64,000 nucleotides of DNA from Aradus depressus (lineage: Eukaryota > Arthropoda > Insecta > Hemiptera > Aradidae), in contig OY759220.1 in the NCBI GenBank assembly GCA_963662175.1, forward strand, positions 47,464,136 through 47,528,135, in the 5' to 3' direction. Under the pieces are notes generated by a model, which searched no databases, was not told where the DNA came from, and saw only the letters and a program-made list of their open reading frames with translations. How positions within the stretch are numbered: position 1 is the stretch's first letter; each line of letters opens with the position of its first letter. Below are positions 44,480 through 55,046 of the stretch, piece after piece. The translations under genes and the position numbers were made by a program.

Positions 44480-46495
44480 AGTCCATGCGCGAGGCCAGCT
44501 TCTCAAGCGCGCGGATGTATGACGGGCATGTCGCGCTATCAGCGCTATGGGTCACTCCCGGTTTCCCGCTGCCGCAGTTGCAACACTTCGGCGGCAACGA
44601 TTTCTTTTTACAGCTGGAGCTGTCGTGCCCTACCATTGCACACCAAGCACACACCCTCTCCCTGCTTGGGCAACGCTTCTCCGGGTGGCCGAAGCCATGG
44701 CATCTCCCACATCTGGTTACATCCAGGCAATCCCGCACTGCACAAGTGTACCATCCTAGGATGATCCTCCCTGAGGTGACGAGAGCCCTCCGAGTCGCAG
44801 GGGTGGTCTCTACCACCCAGCGCACCGTCGATCTGCCGGGGGGGCCCTTCCTATAAATGGGGACTATGGGGGAGAGGTCGGGGAATTGGGCTTGAAACCT
44901 CATGGTGAGGTCCTCGGCCGACCAACCCGCGGGCACGTCGAAGACCGCTAAGCGCGGTCTTCTCCTGTGCAGCGCCTCCGCCTTTAGGCCCAACTCCTGG
45001 AGACGAGCATTGGACGTCAGCGCTTCGAGTTCTTCGGCCGAGGACACCTCCAGGAGGATTCCCCCCCCTCCTGGCGGGTCTGCTGTTTTTCATAGTGATC
45101 CCGAGCTCTCCCGGGGTCACCTGCTCCATAGCGTCCGCCAGCGGGCGTGAGTCCTCCTTGCTGGACAGCTCGACCACGGCCAAGAACGTCTTAGGGCGAT
45201 TTTGGCTCTCCCCGGCCGTGGCGAGCTGCCGGAGGACGTCTTCCTTCCTCTTGGTAGGTGGTAGCGGTCGTTGTCCCAGCCGGGCTGTCGCTGCTGGAGG
45301 GGCTGGAGGGACGGCTTTCTTCTTCTTCTTGGCCCTCACCACCTGGATCCATTCTGCTGGGTCCGGAAGGGCCGGGTTCACAGGGTCCAGGGGGGCAGGG
45401 TGTTGCGCTGTCTTCTTGAGGGGCGGTGGTGGGGGGCGAGGCTGGGGGGGAGCTCCGTCCACTTCCATCCCCCGCACCGCGGGCACGGAGGGAGGAACCC
45501 TGACTGGAGCCGGGGGGGTTTTTCTGGTGGGCGCCACGGCCGCTTGGTTCTTCTTATTCTTCATCTTCTTCTTTCCCCTTTCTTTCTCCCCCGTTCCGTG
45601 GCCATCCCCCACCCCTCCCTGGTTCAAATCTCCAAGAGGGGGAGGGAAGACGGCGGGAGGGGAGGGGGCGGGCGGGGGCTGGGGGATGGCCGGACGGGCC
45701 CTGAGGGCCTCCGCGAGAGTCGCGGTAAGGCCCTCCATCATCATCCTGGCCTTCTCAGTCCTAGCCTCGGCCACCTCCTGGGCTGCCATTATCATTACGA
45801 TCAGTCTGGCTACTCCCCGGTTGATCTTATCACGGCCTGCCAGGCTGACTCTACTTTTTGCGACGATGTTTGTGATCGACGTTTGTATTGAGTAGGCCTC
45901 CTCTGGCTGGCCGATGGCCTCTTCGGGGGTCGCCTTCCGGGCTCTCTTCCTCCCCCGAGTGAGGGGGGTAAAGGCGAGGGTTGGGGTGGTCATTGCAGGG
46001 GGAGCTGTTCTCTTTAACGGGGGGGCGGGGGTCGTGGTTTCAGGATTGCTGGGGGGGGAGAAGAGGTGTTTTAGATTTCCTAGGGGGGGGGTGGGTGGTT
46101 TAATCGGAAGGGGGGGGGGATCTGATAAGGGATGTAGAGGGCTTGAAGGGCTGAAGGTTTTGAAGGGGGGGGTAATTTTTACAATCAAGGGGGGGTGAAG
46201 CGGGTGGAGAACTAGATGGGGGGTGATTTATGGGTGGGGGGGTCTGTTCGCGATGTACAGATGGGGGTTTATCTGGGTGGGTAGCCACAGGTCCATTAGC
46301 CCCCTGGTCCGGCTGCAGACGGGCTACTGCCCTCCCCGGGTCCGGTTCACGGGATGGGGACTGGAGGCAAGGAGGGAGGCGTAGGCTCCTCCCACTCCCT
46401 CCCGCGGTGGCGCCACTTATCTGGGAGGGAGCTGGCGTTGGCACGGGATCCTTATGCTCTCGACTCCTGGAGGCAACTGGCGGGGTCCTCTCCAT
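44469..46495 (-). pseudogene. R1 copy C ORF1 (gag-like), two frameshifts
   Basis: Starts at ATG 46495 (MERTPPVASRSREH). A Pro-rich N-terminal third and Lys/Pro-rich middle lead to LGITMKNSRPARRGG, RLAVFDVPAGWSAEDL and three zinc-knuckle-like motifs: CGRCHGFGHPEKRC, CAWCAMVGHDSSSC and CCNCG. It would bind element RNA. Two frame changes are seen at homopolymers: one among the G runs near 46165-46195 and one at C8 45061-45068, where copy B has C7. These could be real or sequencing errors. It overlaps the ORF2 start by 11 nt. Confidence 0.85.
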
Positions 46496-46582
46496 AGCGC
46501 TGGGTGGGGGACACTAGACACGCCTACTTGTCTTATCTCCTTGCCACACTAGACTGGGTTCCGTATTTAAGATTTTAAATTC

Positions 46583-46626
<44 letters not shown>

Positions 46627-46805
46627 CACTTAAATGTACACCACACTACCGGACCGATTGAGGTGAAATTTTGTATTTCACCTCCTTCAATACCCTGCCA
46701 GGGTATAGCAGCGTCAAACCTAACAATAACTCACTTGTACACTTCGGATAAACACTCGACGGAGAAACTGTTTATAAGGCAACCTCTCGCGGCGGAGGTT
46801 GGCAC
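46496..46805 (-). other. 5' region of R1 copy C
   Basis: Between ORF1 and the junction with copy A. Contains a 42-base T run (46585-46626; A on the element's sense strand) and two small hairpins (GTGAAATTTTGTATTTCAC; ATACCCTGCCAGGGTAT). The 46627-46805 part has no counterpart in copy B's 5' region, so it may be element 5' UTR or an extra insertion. Confidence 0.5.
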
Positions 46806-47577
46806 ACCACTCTAGCGCTCTGAGCTCCCTAGCACGAGCGACGTGGGGCCTCGGCTACTCTGCGTGTAAAACTATTTACACCGGAGTTTTCGAGGCCGTA
46901 GCAAGACATGCCGCTGCTGGATGGTGGAATCACCCCACCAAACGACAGCGTACGTTGCTACTACAAGCTCAAAGAGCAGCCCTTCTCAGGGTTACCAAGG
47001 CCTACCGTACAGTTTCCACGGCTGCGCTGCATGTGCTGGCGGGGGCTCCACCCATAGACCTAGTCGCCTCCTACTTCTGCATACGCGGTTTACCACTGGA
47101 GGCAGACACGGACGTGGCCTTGCGTCAAGCCCTGGAGGAGGAGATGCAAGGACAGGCGAGACCAGAGCGCCTGAGGGGCATTGTCCAGGAATGGATCGTG
47201 GAAAGATGGCAACAGCGTTGGGCGCGACAGATGGCCGAACAACATTCGCCTATTTCCCGAACGTCCAGACGCGCCTTGACTCCCCATGGATACAACCAGA
47301 CCATTGGATGTCACAGGTGCTAACAGGTCACGGCGACTTCAACGTCAAGCTCTTCTTCTTTAAGAGGAAGAACAGCCCTGCCTGCTCGTGTGGCGGCGTC
47401 GAGACTGCGGAACACGTAGTCCTCGAATGCCCGCTATACGACGGGCCCAGGGCGGCGCTGATCCGCCGGACAGGTTCGTATCTGGGACTGGACCTGCCGG
47501 GACTGATGAAGGAGGCTGGTTACCTGGCTTTTGGTAGGTTCGTCTCCTCCTGGCGGAGAATCAAGAAAGCCTTCTAA
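46806..47577 (+). pseudogene. R1 copy A ORF2, right part (C-terminal domain)
   Basis: Resumes at AGCGCTCTGAGC (SALSSLARATWGLGYS), directly continuing the codon at which the left part stopped. It runs through AAGWWNHPTKRQR to WIVERWQQRWARQM, then needs a frame change near 47230-47240 to read FAYFPNVQTRLDS, DHWMSQVLTGHGDFN and the zinc motif CSCGGVETAEHVVLEC, ending SWRRIKKAF at 47577. Confidence 0.88.
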
Positions 47578-47883
47578 CCCGGCGCCGGGGGCCCCGCCGA
47601 CCGCCGACAGGCGCTACGGCGGCTGCCCCCGGCTTAGGAAAGCAGGCAGAAAAGAACCCCCGACAAGATCCCGAGTTCACTCGGCATAAAACGCCGAAAA
47701 CCAAGGACGACCATGGACCGTAGCCATCGAGCCGGTCCACGGCCGTCCATAGCATCATGTAAATATTGTATATTGTAAATAAACGGGAGAAGGTTACCCA
47801 TTCCCCAACGAAAATAGGGTGATGTGACCGACCCCCCCTCAGGGGGTCAGGGGCACCCAATAAAAAGAAAAAAAAAAAAAAAA
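47578..47883 (+). other. R1 copy A 3' UTR and poly(A)
   Basis: A GC-rich 3' UTR with AGCATCATGTAAATATTG (shared with copy D's 3' UTR) and a short hairpin (CCCCCTCAGGGGG). It ends in AATAAAAAG and an A run up to 47883, followed by the 16-bp target duplication. Confidence 0.85.
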
Positions 47884-49447
47884 GGTCTATAACTCCTTGC
47901 CAAGGCAAGGGCCCTGTCCCCAGGCTTGAGAAACGTGCAAACAATGGCCCGTTTCCATGCTCTCGGGAAGTGGCCCTGCCTCAAGCAGGCATTGTACAGG
48001 TGCATCAGATCTGGCTTGATGACCGGGAAAGCTTTCTTGATTATGGCCACGTCCATGAGATCACTCCCAGGGGCGCCGCCACTCTTCTGCTTCCCAACCG
48101 CCAAATCCAAATCGATCACATCCCAATCAGGCGCATCTCCCGTATCCGGCAGCGCACGAGATGCAAACCTGATGTCATGCTGGCTGGGAGTATCTTCCTC
48201 CGAGCTATCCGCCGGGAAGGCCTCTTCCAGGTACATCCCAGCGGCCTCCTCCAGAGACGTGGCGTACAATCCGCCATCTCTGATGGAGGCCATGGGGGCG
48301 ACCGCTTTTAGCCTGCCTGTGGCAACCCGGTAGGGGATCCCCCACGGGTTTTTGCTGCTCTCGTCCTTAATGAACTTCCTCCAACTTTCCTTTTTTGCGG
48401 TTTCGATCTGCTTACCATAAGCTTTGCTTAGTTGCCTGTACTCCTCCCTTCGCATCCACCTTGAAGAGGGTCTCGGCACCGTTAACTCCTTCTCCTGGCA
48501 CGATGAACGGCCCTTTTGGCAAGGGTGAGGTCCTCGCTCCACCAGGGGACCTTCTTGGGCCGGTTGACTTTTCTCGGGATGGTTTCGTCGGCGGCTCGCA
48601 GCAAAATACTGCTGAGTTTGCCAACCTCCTCCTCAATCTGGGGGCCCCTGAGGCCCTCCCATTCCTCGTCACAGGAGTAGGTGGTGACAGACGCCACGAA
48701 GGCGTCAGATATGGGCTAGCGAGTAGCAAAGCGGGAGTCCCTAGGCCTGACTGCAGGGAGCCGGGCATCAAAGAGCCGAACGTCTAGGACACTATGGTCA
48801 CTAGACGTAATCTCTCGGACGCTCCAGCTACCCAGAGCCCGGTATAGGGTACTAGACACCAACGTGACGTCTATGTGAGAGTCTCCATTGGGGCCACGGA
48901 AGGTGGGAGAGGAGTGCGGGTCATTAAAAACGCATAGATCATGGTAGGCGATCACATCCAGCAGTCTATCGCCCCGGTGGTTGGTGCGAGCCGACCCCCA
49001 CGCCGCAGACCAGGCATTGACGTCGGCCATGACCATGACATTGCGCCCCGCGAGAGCGTCCAGAACCAGCTCCAGTTGGCCCAGCTGTCGCTCTATGTTT
49101 TCATTCGGCGGGAAATAGCCGCTGATCACATAACAACTCGCGTTGGCGTGCCTGATACAAGCCACAGCCATATGGCTAGTGGACAGATGGTGGTGTGCCA
49201 TCACGTCCACTTGGGGGCCGGTCACGACGATCGCTGCCATTGGGCGTTCGTCGTTCCGTGCGCCAGTGATAATTCTGTGGCCAGTACCAAGGCCTGCCAC
49301 GCAGCCTCTGACGCAGTAGGGCTCCTGGAGAGCTAATACATCAACACTCTCGGCAGCAACCAAATGCCGCAGTTCCTCAGCCACAATTCTGCGCCTGTGC
49401 ATGTTGTGCTGCCACAGGCGGAGGCCCTCGCGCATCCTACCCGCCAT
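47884..49447 (-). pseudogene. R1 copy B ORF2, 5' half (endonuclease to early RT)
   Basis: Starts MAGRMREGLRLWQHNMHRR at 49447. It shows the endonuclease motifs LQEPYC, DVNAWSAAWGS and SSDHSV, then a TAG near 48717 after SRFATR. It continues in shifted frames (VTTYSCDEEWEGL, VPWWSEDLTLAKRAV) and then REEYRQLSKAYG through GGAPGSDLMDVA to LARSYRP, where copy A inserted. At least one stop and two shifts make it dead. The remainder is at 38522-40068. Confidence 0.88.
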
Positions 49448-50919
49448 AATCGGTCCGCGAGACAAGGCACGGATGTATGACGGGTCTCGCTATCAGCCAT
49501 GTGTGCGGCGCTAGGACCCCGTCTGCGGAAGTTCACGCAGTTCGGCGCCTGGGCCTTATTGGGACAGCTGGTGTTGTCGTGCCCCTCAACTGAACACCTC
49601 GCACATACCTGAGGTCTGTTGCACGTCTTTGCAACATGTCCGAAGACCTGGCATCTCCAGCACCTGGAAACCTCCAGGCAGTCCTTGACTCTGAGAATGA
49701 ACCACCCTAGAGTCATCCTCCCGGAGATGATGAGAGCTCCTCTAGTTGCTGCAGTCGCCTCGACTACCCAGTTCTCGGTCGATCCGCCCCTAGGGCCACT
49801 CTTGTACACCAGCCTGGGAGACTCCAAGCCGGGGTACTGAGCCATGAACCTCCCGGAGAAATCCCCCTCCGACCAACCAGAGGGCACGCCATAGACGACC
49901 AGGCGTGGGCTCCTTTTAGGAAGCGCCCGCGCTTTCAGGCCCACCTCCTGGAGCCTCACACTGGTTGCCAGCACCTCCAGCTCGTCGGCGGTGGAGATCT
50001 CCACGAGAATTCCCCCCCTCCTGGCGGGTCGGCAGGACCTGACGTTGATCCCGAGTTCTCTCGGGGTCAGCTTATCTAATGCTGTCTCCAAGGAATCCTT
50101 TTCGGACCCCTGGATGGGGGCAACCACCGCCACAAATATTTGGTCGGGCCCCCAGCGACTGGGTTCTTCGCCTTCTCCAATAGCTCCTGCCAGCTGCAGG
50201 TTGCGCTGGTGGGGCCGCGTGTTGGGCGGGTGGGGCTGCTGGGGCGGCGGATATCGCTGTCCTCTTCTTCCTCTTCCTCCTGCCCAGCACCTCGGTCCAC
50301 GTCTCTTGCGGTGGGGGCAGGTTTATGTCTAGGGCAGGGGGGCTGTTGGAGGGGGGATCCCTCGGCATAGCTGGGCTGCTGGGCTTCATGAGGGGGGCGA
50401 TTAAAGTGGGACGTGCCAGGACTGGTTCCGACGCCGGTGCCATCGAAGACCCGCCAGTGGTTCTTCGGGCAGATGTCGTCCCCGGCATCAGCCTCGTGGC
50501 GATGGCCTCCGCCATTACCTCCGGCCTAAACCCTTTCAAAATTTCGGATGAGACTTTGCCCCTGGTATCGGCCTCGATCTGTCTGGCGATTGAGGCCGCT
50601 AGTAGGTCAACGAGACGCTGGACCCCCTCATTCACCCTCTGCTGGCTGGCCTTGCTCATTCTGGAGGTCTGGGCAGCGACCATTTGCTGAATGGTTGCCG
50701 CCTCTTTGTTGGGGCAGCCACTGAGCGGGGCGGTGGGCTCGGCGTTCTTTCCTCCTGCTGTTTCGCTCGATTGCTTGGAGGCGGGAGAAATCTTCGGGAC
50801 GGGGAGGGTAGATCGGCGGGGGGGGGGGGGAGGGGGATGGGGGCGGGTGAAATTGTCTGTGGAGCTTCTTGGGTGGCAGCGGGTAGGGAGGTGGGGGGGA
50901 CACGGGGACACTTCTTCAT
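49437..50919 (-). pseudogene. R1 copy B ORF1 (gag-like), frameshifted
   Basis: Probable start at ATG 50919 (MKKCPRVPPTSLP). It is Pro-rich, then has SKASQQRVNEGVQRLVDLL, and in another frame LGINVRSCRPARRGGIL and RLVVYGVPSGWSEGDF, with zinc knuckles CWRCQVFGHVAKTC and CARCSVEGHDNTSC. The third knuckle is degraded. Several frame changes are needed. Closely parallels copy C ORF1 in layout. Confidence 0.8.
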
Positions 50920-51316
50920 TGAAAAAATAATAATAATAATAATAATAATAATGATAATAATAATAAAAATAAATAAATAAATGAAAGAAAACGGGAAACA
51001 CTGCCGGCGGGAGCTCAGGGGGACGTGGTGCGGGGTGGGTTGGGAAACGTTCTCCTCCTAGACACGCCCACAACCCCAACTGCCACTTGGGGAATTCAAA
51101 TAATAATATATGTTGAACTCACCCTTTGTGCGCAAACCACTCCTCTGATTGTGTCCAAATTTCGGATTTAGGGCCTTTACACTGTTCCCTCTAACAATGC
51201 CAACTTTGTTTTTAAGTTAGATCACTATAACCACTTCACAAAGCACTTTAACTACTTCACTGGTGCGGAGCTGGTCTAAGACATGTTGCCTCGTTGGCTG
51301 CCAAGCACATACTCTC
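50920..51316 (-). other. R1 copy B 5' region with an AAT microsatellite
   Basis: 50925-50983 is an AAT/AAAT simple repeat (plus-strand reading). Beyond it lies the likely 5' UTR up to the 14-bp target duplication at 51317-51330. The exact 5' end is uncertain. Confidence 0.45.
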
Positions 51317-51330
51317 CACGCTTGGACAGC

Positions 51331-52467
51331 TAAATAATTATCCTAATCCCACTCTTCTGGGCAAGTCGTATCAACTCTACAGTTGGTGAGGAACAACTGG
51401 GAGATCGGTCCGCGTCCAGCAACTTCTTACACTGTTTCTACGACACGCTTGGACCGGAAGGAAGGAATATTATTTGGCCCCTAGAATATCCTTGCTTAAG
51501 ACCGTTCCCTTTTCCGAGGACTCATTTGGGCCCGCCGCGCCGCCTGTACAGCTTGATGTGCTTTCCGACTCTCAAGAAGCCCAGGATGGAAACACCCGAA
51601 GTAGTATTGTAATCATGCAAAAATCCGAAATCAAGTTTTCAGCGGATTTACACGGTATTTTCAAGGTCCGGTGAATCGAACATTTTCGTAAGGGTGTCTG
51701 TGTTTGTGTTTGTGGTTGCAACTTCGTGAGCTCTTTAACTCAAAAACGGTGTGTTTCCTTATAAAATTTTCAATTGTTAATTTGAGATACAGCTAATATG
51801 AACAAAGTTATAGCACCCCAAAAAATGTAAAATAAGTTTCAAAGTAAAGTTCAAATAGTAACACGAATTTTAAAAATCTATATTATTAGTAGTTTTTTAT
51901 TTATTAAATGGAATAAAAATATATATATGTGATGTGGCCATTACACGACTTCTTACTCCAACCTCTTTTGTACAGAAACGCTCCCTCCCCTTCCCCTTGG
52001 CCAATTAATTTCATACTAGCATTACTGGGTAATATGAAAGTCATTCTCACAATTTTTTTTATTTTCATTTTCGGATTCAGGGAGTCGGAAAACTTGAAAT
52101 TGCAGAATAACAAGATATCATTTTTGACTGATTGCGTAACTTCCCTTATCCTTCGAACAGCTGGCAAGTAAAAAGTCCACAGGAGAGAACAAAAACAGGT
52201 TACGATAATTCTCAATGTACGTCATTGGACCTGTTGAGAAGTATTTTTGGCTCAGTATTTACTGATTAAAAAAAAAAGGAGTAATAATAAAAATAAATAA
52301 ATAATGAAGTGTGCACTTTTTCCTTATTGTAGACAACCCGTCATTTGTTGGGTTTGTATTCTTCCGCTCACCTCCTCAAGTGTCATTGACAAATGCCGGC
52401 CCCATATCAATTCTAACATCGCCTCAACCAGCGGGTTACCACGTGTAATCCGGTAGTCACATTGTGT
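51331..52467. other. Intergenic DNA
   Basis: A second GACACGCTTGGAC (51442-51454) matches the R1 copy B target site. 52070-52150 contains a family B tail (GGAGTCGGAAAA, GCGTAACTTCCC). No gene recognised. Confidence 0.4.
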
Positions 52468-52780
52468 TATGCACTACTTTACCTGAAGCTGATGCCCGGG
52501 CAAACAATAGATTGTTCCTTCCCCCCTCTTCCCTCCCATTCATGCACTACTTTACCTGAAGCTCATGCCCGGGCAAACAATATAATGTTCCTTCCCCCCC
52601 TCTTCCCTCCCTTTCATGCACTACTTTACCTGAAGCTGATGCCCGGGCAAACAATAGATTGTTCCTTCCCCCCTCTTCCCTCCCTTTCATGCACTTCTTT
52701 ACCTGAAGCTGATGCCAGGGCAAATAATAAATTGTTCCTTCCCCCCTATTCACTCTCTCTCCCTCTCTTTCATGCACACT
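52468..52780. repeat. 73-80-bp tandem repeat, about 4 units
   Basis: Units start with ATGCACTACTTTACCTGAAG near 52470, 52543, 52616 and 52689 and include GCCCGGGCAAACAATA and TTCCTTCCCCCCTCTTCCC. The last unit is degraded. Confidence 0.9.
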
Positions 52781-53195
52781 TTGTTCTAAATTGAAATTGG
52801 GGCTTTCCCCCACCAGCTTCTCCTCCTCTGGAGACTCCGTAGCCACCTGCTAAGCTGGGCCATCTATGGGATATCCTGCGTTTTGTGGACATACGTCTTA
52901 GGCCTGGGAAAAATGTATTTTAAATATTATTTATTTAATTATAAATATTTAGTTTATATTTTTGGAATTTGACATGCAAAAAAGTAATGGGTGGATCGCC
53001 GATAATGTACTTCCCCAATACAACCAAGTTTTTGGTCTCCCTCAAAAACCAATTCACCTTTTGGGGTAAAAATCAAGATTTGTCTTACATAGGGGCTTTT
53101 GAATCTTCATACTTAATTTTGTGTCGATACATTCATCACATCGGCAGTTTTTTGAGTTTTTGAATCGAACTACCTCGTCTGATCACCGTCTTCCC
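52781..53195. repeat. Intergenic DNA with a family B copy
   Basis: 52980-53165 carries GGATCGCCGATAATGTACTT, TCCCTCAAAAACCAATTC and a CATCGGCAG end, as in the copies at 14960 and 17593. The 52781-52980 part shows nothing recognisable. Confidence 0.55.
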
Positions 53196-54780
53196 TTTTT
53201 TTTTTGTTTTTTTTTTTGTGGCCGACCTCCGGTGGAGGCCACGACACCATCGCCGAATCGTCGGGGAAAAAGGGAGGCCTAATTAATTTATTTACAAAAT
53301 TAAAATACTAAAGTACATAATTAAAAATACAGAATATATGATGCTGTGGTAGGCTAGGAGCGACCGCTGCCGACCATCTGCGACGATCAGTGGTCACTCC
53401 CAGCCCACCTTAATTTTCTTGGCGGGTCGAGAGAGCTCGGGATAAATGTAGGGCGATAGCTAATTGTTGGTCGAGCAGGCTGATTGGTCTGTGGCTCCCT
53501 GCCAGGGAAAGGTCCCTATCACCAGGCTTAACAAACGTGCACACGAGTGCTCGTTTCCAAGTCCTAGGGAAGTGGCCCCTCCTAAGGCAGGAGTTACACA
53601 GTAGTAAGAGATCCAACTTGATGGTCGGGAAAGCTTTCTTGATTATAGCGGCGTCTATGAGATCGCTCCCAGGGGCGCCGCCACTCTTCTGCCTCCCAAC
53701 CGCCAAGCTCAGGTCAATCTCGTCCCAATCAGGTGCGTTCCCCGTATCTGGCCAAGTACGGGCAGCGTTCCTGATGTCTCGTTGGCTGGGTGAATCCTCC
53801 GCCGGGTCGTCCTCCGGGAAGGTCCCCCTCAAGTACATCCCGCCAGCCTCCTCCAGGGACATGGCATACTGGTTGCCAACCCTGATGGAGGCCACCGGGG
53901 CGACCGGCCTTGGCCTCCCGGCGGCGACACGGTAAGGGATTCCCTACGGGTTTTTGCGTCTTCAACAAACCTCCTCCAGCTCTCCTTCTTCGCGGCCTCG
54001 ACTCTTCTACCATAAGTCTTGCTGAGCTGCCGGTACTCCTCCCTCCGTATTACCCTCTGGAGTGAGTTTTGGTTTTGGCAACGCTGACACCTCCTCCTGG
54101 CACGATACACAGCCTTCTTGGCGAGGGTAAGGTCCTCACTCCACCAGGGTACCTTCCTGATCCGGTTTACCTTCTTGAGGATGGTCTCATCGGCTGCTCG
54201 AAGTAGTATACTACTGAGCCTGCCGACCCTATCCTCAATCTGGTCAACCGGTTCAGAACTCCTGAGACCCTCCCACTGATCGTCGCAGGAGTAGGCGGCA
54301 ACGGCCGTCACGAAAGCGTCGGAGATGGCCTTGCGGGTAGCAAAGCGCGGGTCTCTAGGCCTGACTGCGGGAAGATGGGCGTCAAAGAGCAGAACATCCA
54401 GTACACTATGGTCACTAGATGTGATCTCTCGGACGCTCCAGCTGCCCACAGCCCGGAATAGTCCGCTCGACACCAGCGTGACGTCAACATGGGACACTCC
54501 ATTGGAACCGGGGAATGTGGGCGGAGAAAGTGGGTCATCGACTATGCACAGGTCGTGGCGGGCGATCAAATCCAATAGCCTGTCGCCCCGGCGGTCGGTG
54601 CGAACCGATCCCCAGGAGACTGACCAGGAGTTGACGTCCGCCAGAAGTATGACATTGCGCCCCGAGAGGGAGTGCAGTACTAGGTCCAGGTGGCCCAGCT
54701 GTCGTTCTATGTTCTCAGACGGCGGGAAGTATCCGCTGATCATGTAGCAGCTTGCGTTGGCGTGCCTGATACAGGCCACA
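53196..54780 (-). pseudogene. R1 copy D, truncated and internally deleted
   Basis: Minus strand, 5'-truncated at VACIRHANASC in the endonuclease (54780), close to the point where copy A is truncated. Endonuclease motifs DVNSWSVSWGSVRTDRRGDR, SPPTFPG and SSDHSV are present. A frame change near 53955 leads to VAPVASIRVGNQYAMSLEE, GGAPGSDLIDAA and SHRPISLL, after which the text jumps straight to a 3' UTR (CAGCATCATATATTCTG) and a T run (53196-53217) that is the poly(A) tail. The catalytic box and C-terminus are deleted. Confidence 0.87.
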
Positions 54781-55046
54781 ACTATACTTACACTATGCCT
54801 ATATGTGAAAGCAGACAAAGGAAATGCTTTAGTTTTGTTGCAGAAAAGTGTTTATGTTAATAAAGTGCTCAGTTTTCTTGAAGAGAACGGTTTCTCTAAC
54901 GTGAAAAAGAACCCCACCGTTTCATTACAGAAGAATATTCGGGAAACAGTTTCCAAAACTACTTATATTACAAAAGGTACGTATAAACAGAGACTCATAG
55001 TAATGAATCCCACAATTCCCAAACTAACAGGTCTCCCCAAAATCCA
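54781..55046 (+). pseudogene. Penelope RT, N-terminal part
   Basis: Reads KADKGNALVLLQKSVYVNKV then LEENGFSNVKKNPTVSLQK and YKQRLIVMNPTIPKLTGLPK, the typical start of Penelope reverse transcriptases (ADKG-A-VV/L and GLPK-HK blocks). The frame is cut by the insertion at the GLPK block. Confidence 0.88.

Larger units (their letters stand above)
38207..51330. mobile_element. Nest of R1-clade non-LTR retrotransposons
   Basis: Copy B (minus) occupies 38223-40068 and 47884-about 51316. It is flanked by CACGCTTGGACAGC (38209-38222 and 51317-51330), a likely 14-bp target duplication. Copy A (plus) interrupts B within reverse transcriptase and is flanked by GGTCTATAACTCCTTG (40053-40068 and 47884-47899). 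Copy A is itself split at 42116/46806 by copy C (minus), which stops at the homologous codon. Insertion order is therefore B, then A, with C arising with or after A. Confidence 0.88.

Noticed and set aside
45095..45895. Plus-strand frames of over 200 codons
   Set aside because: Antisense shadow of the GC-rich R1 copy C ORF1.
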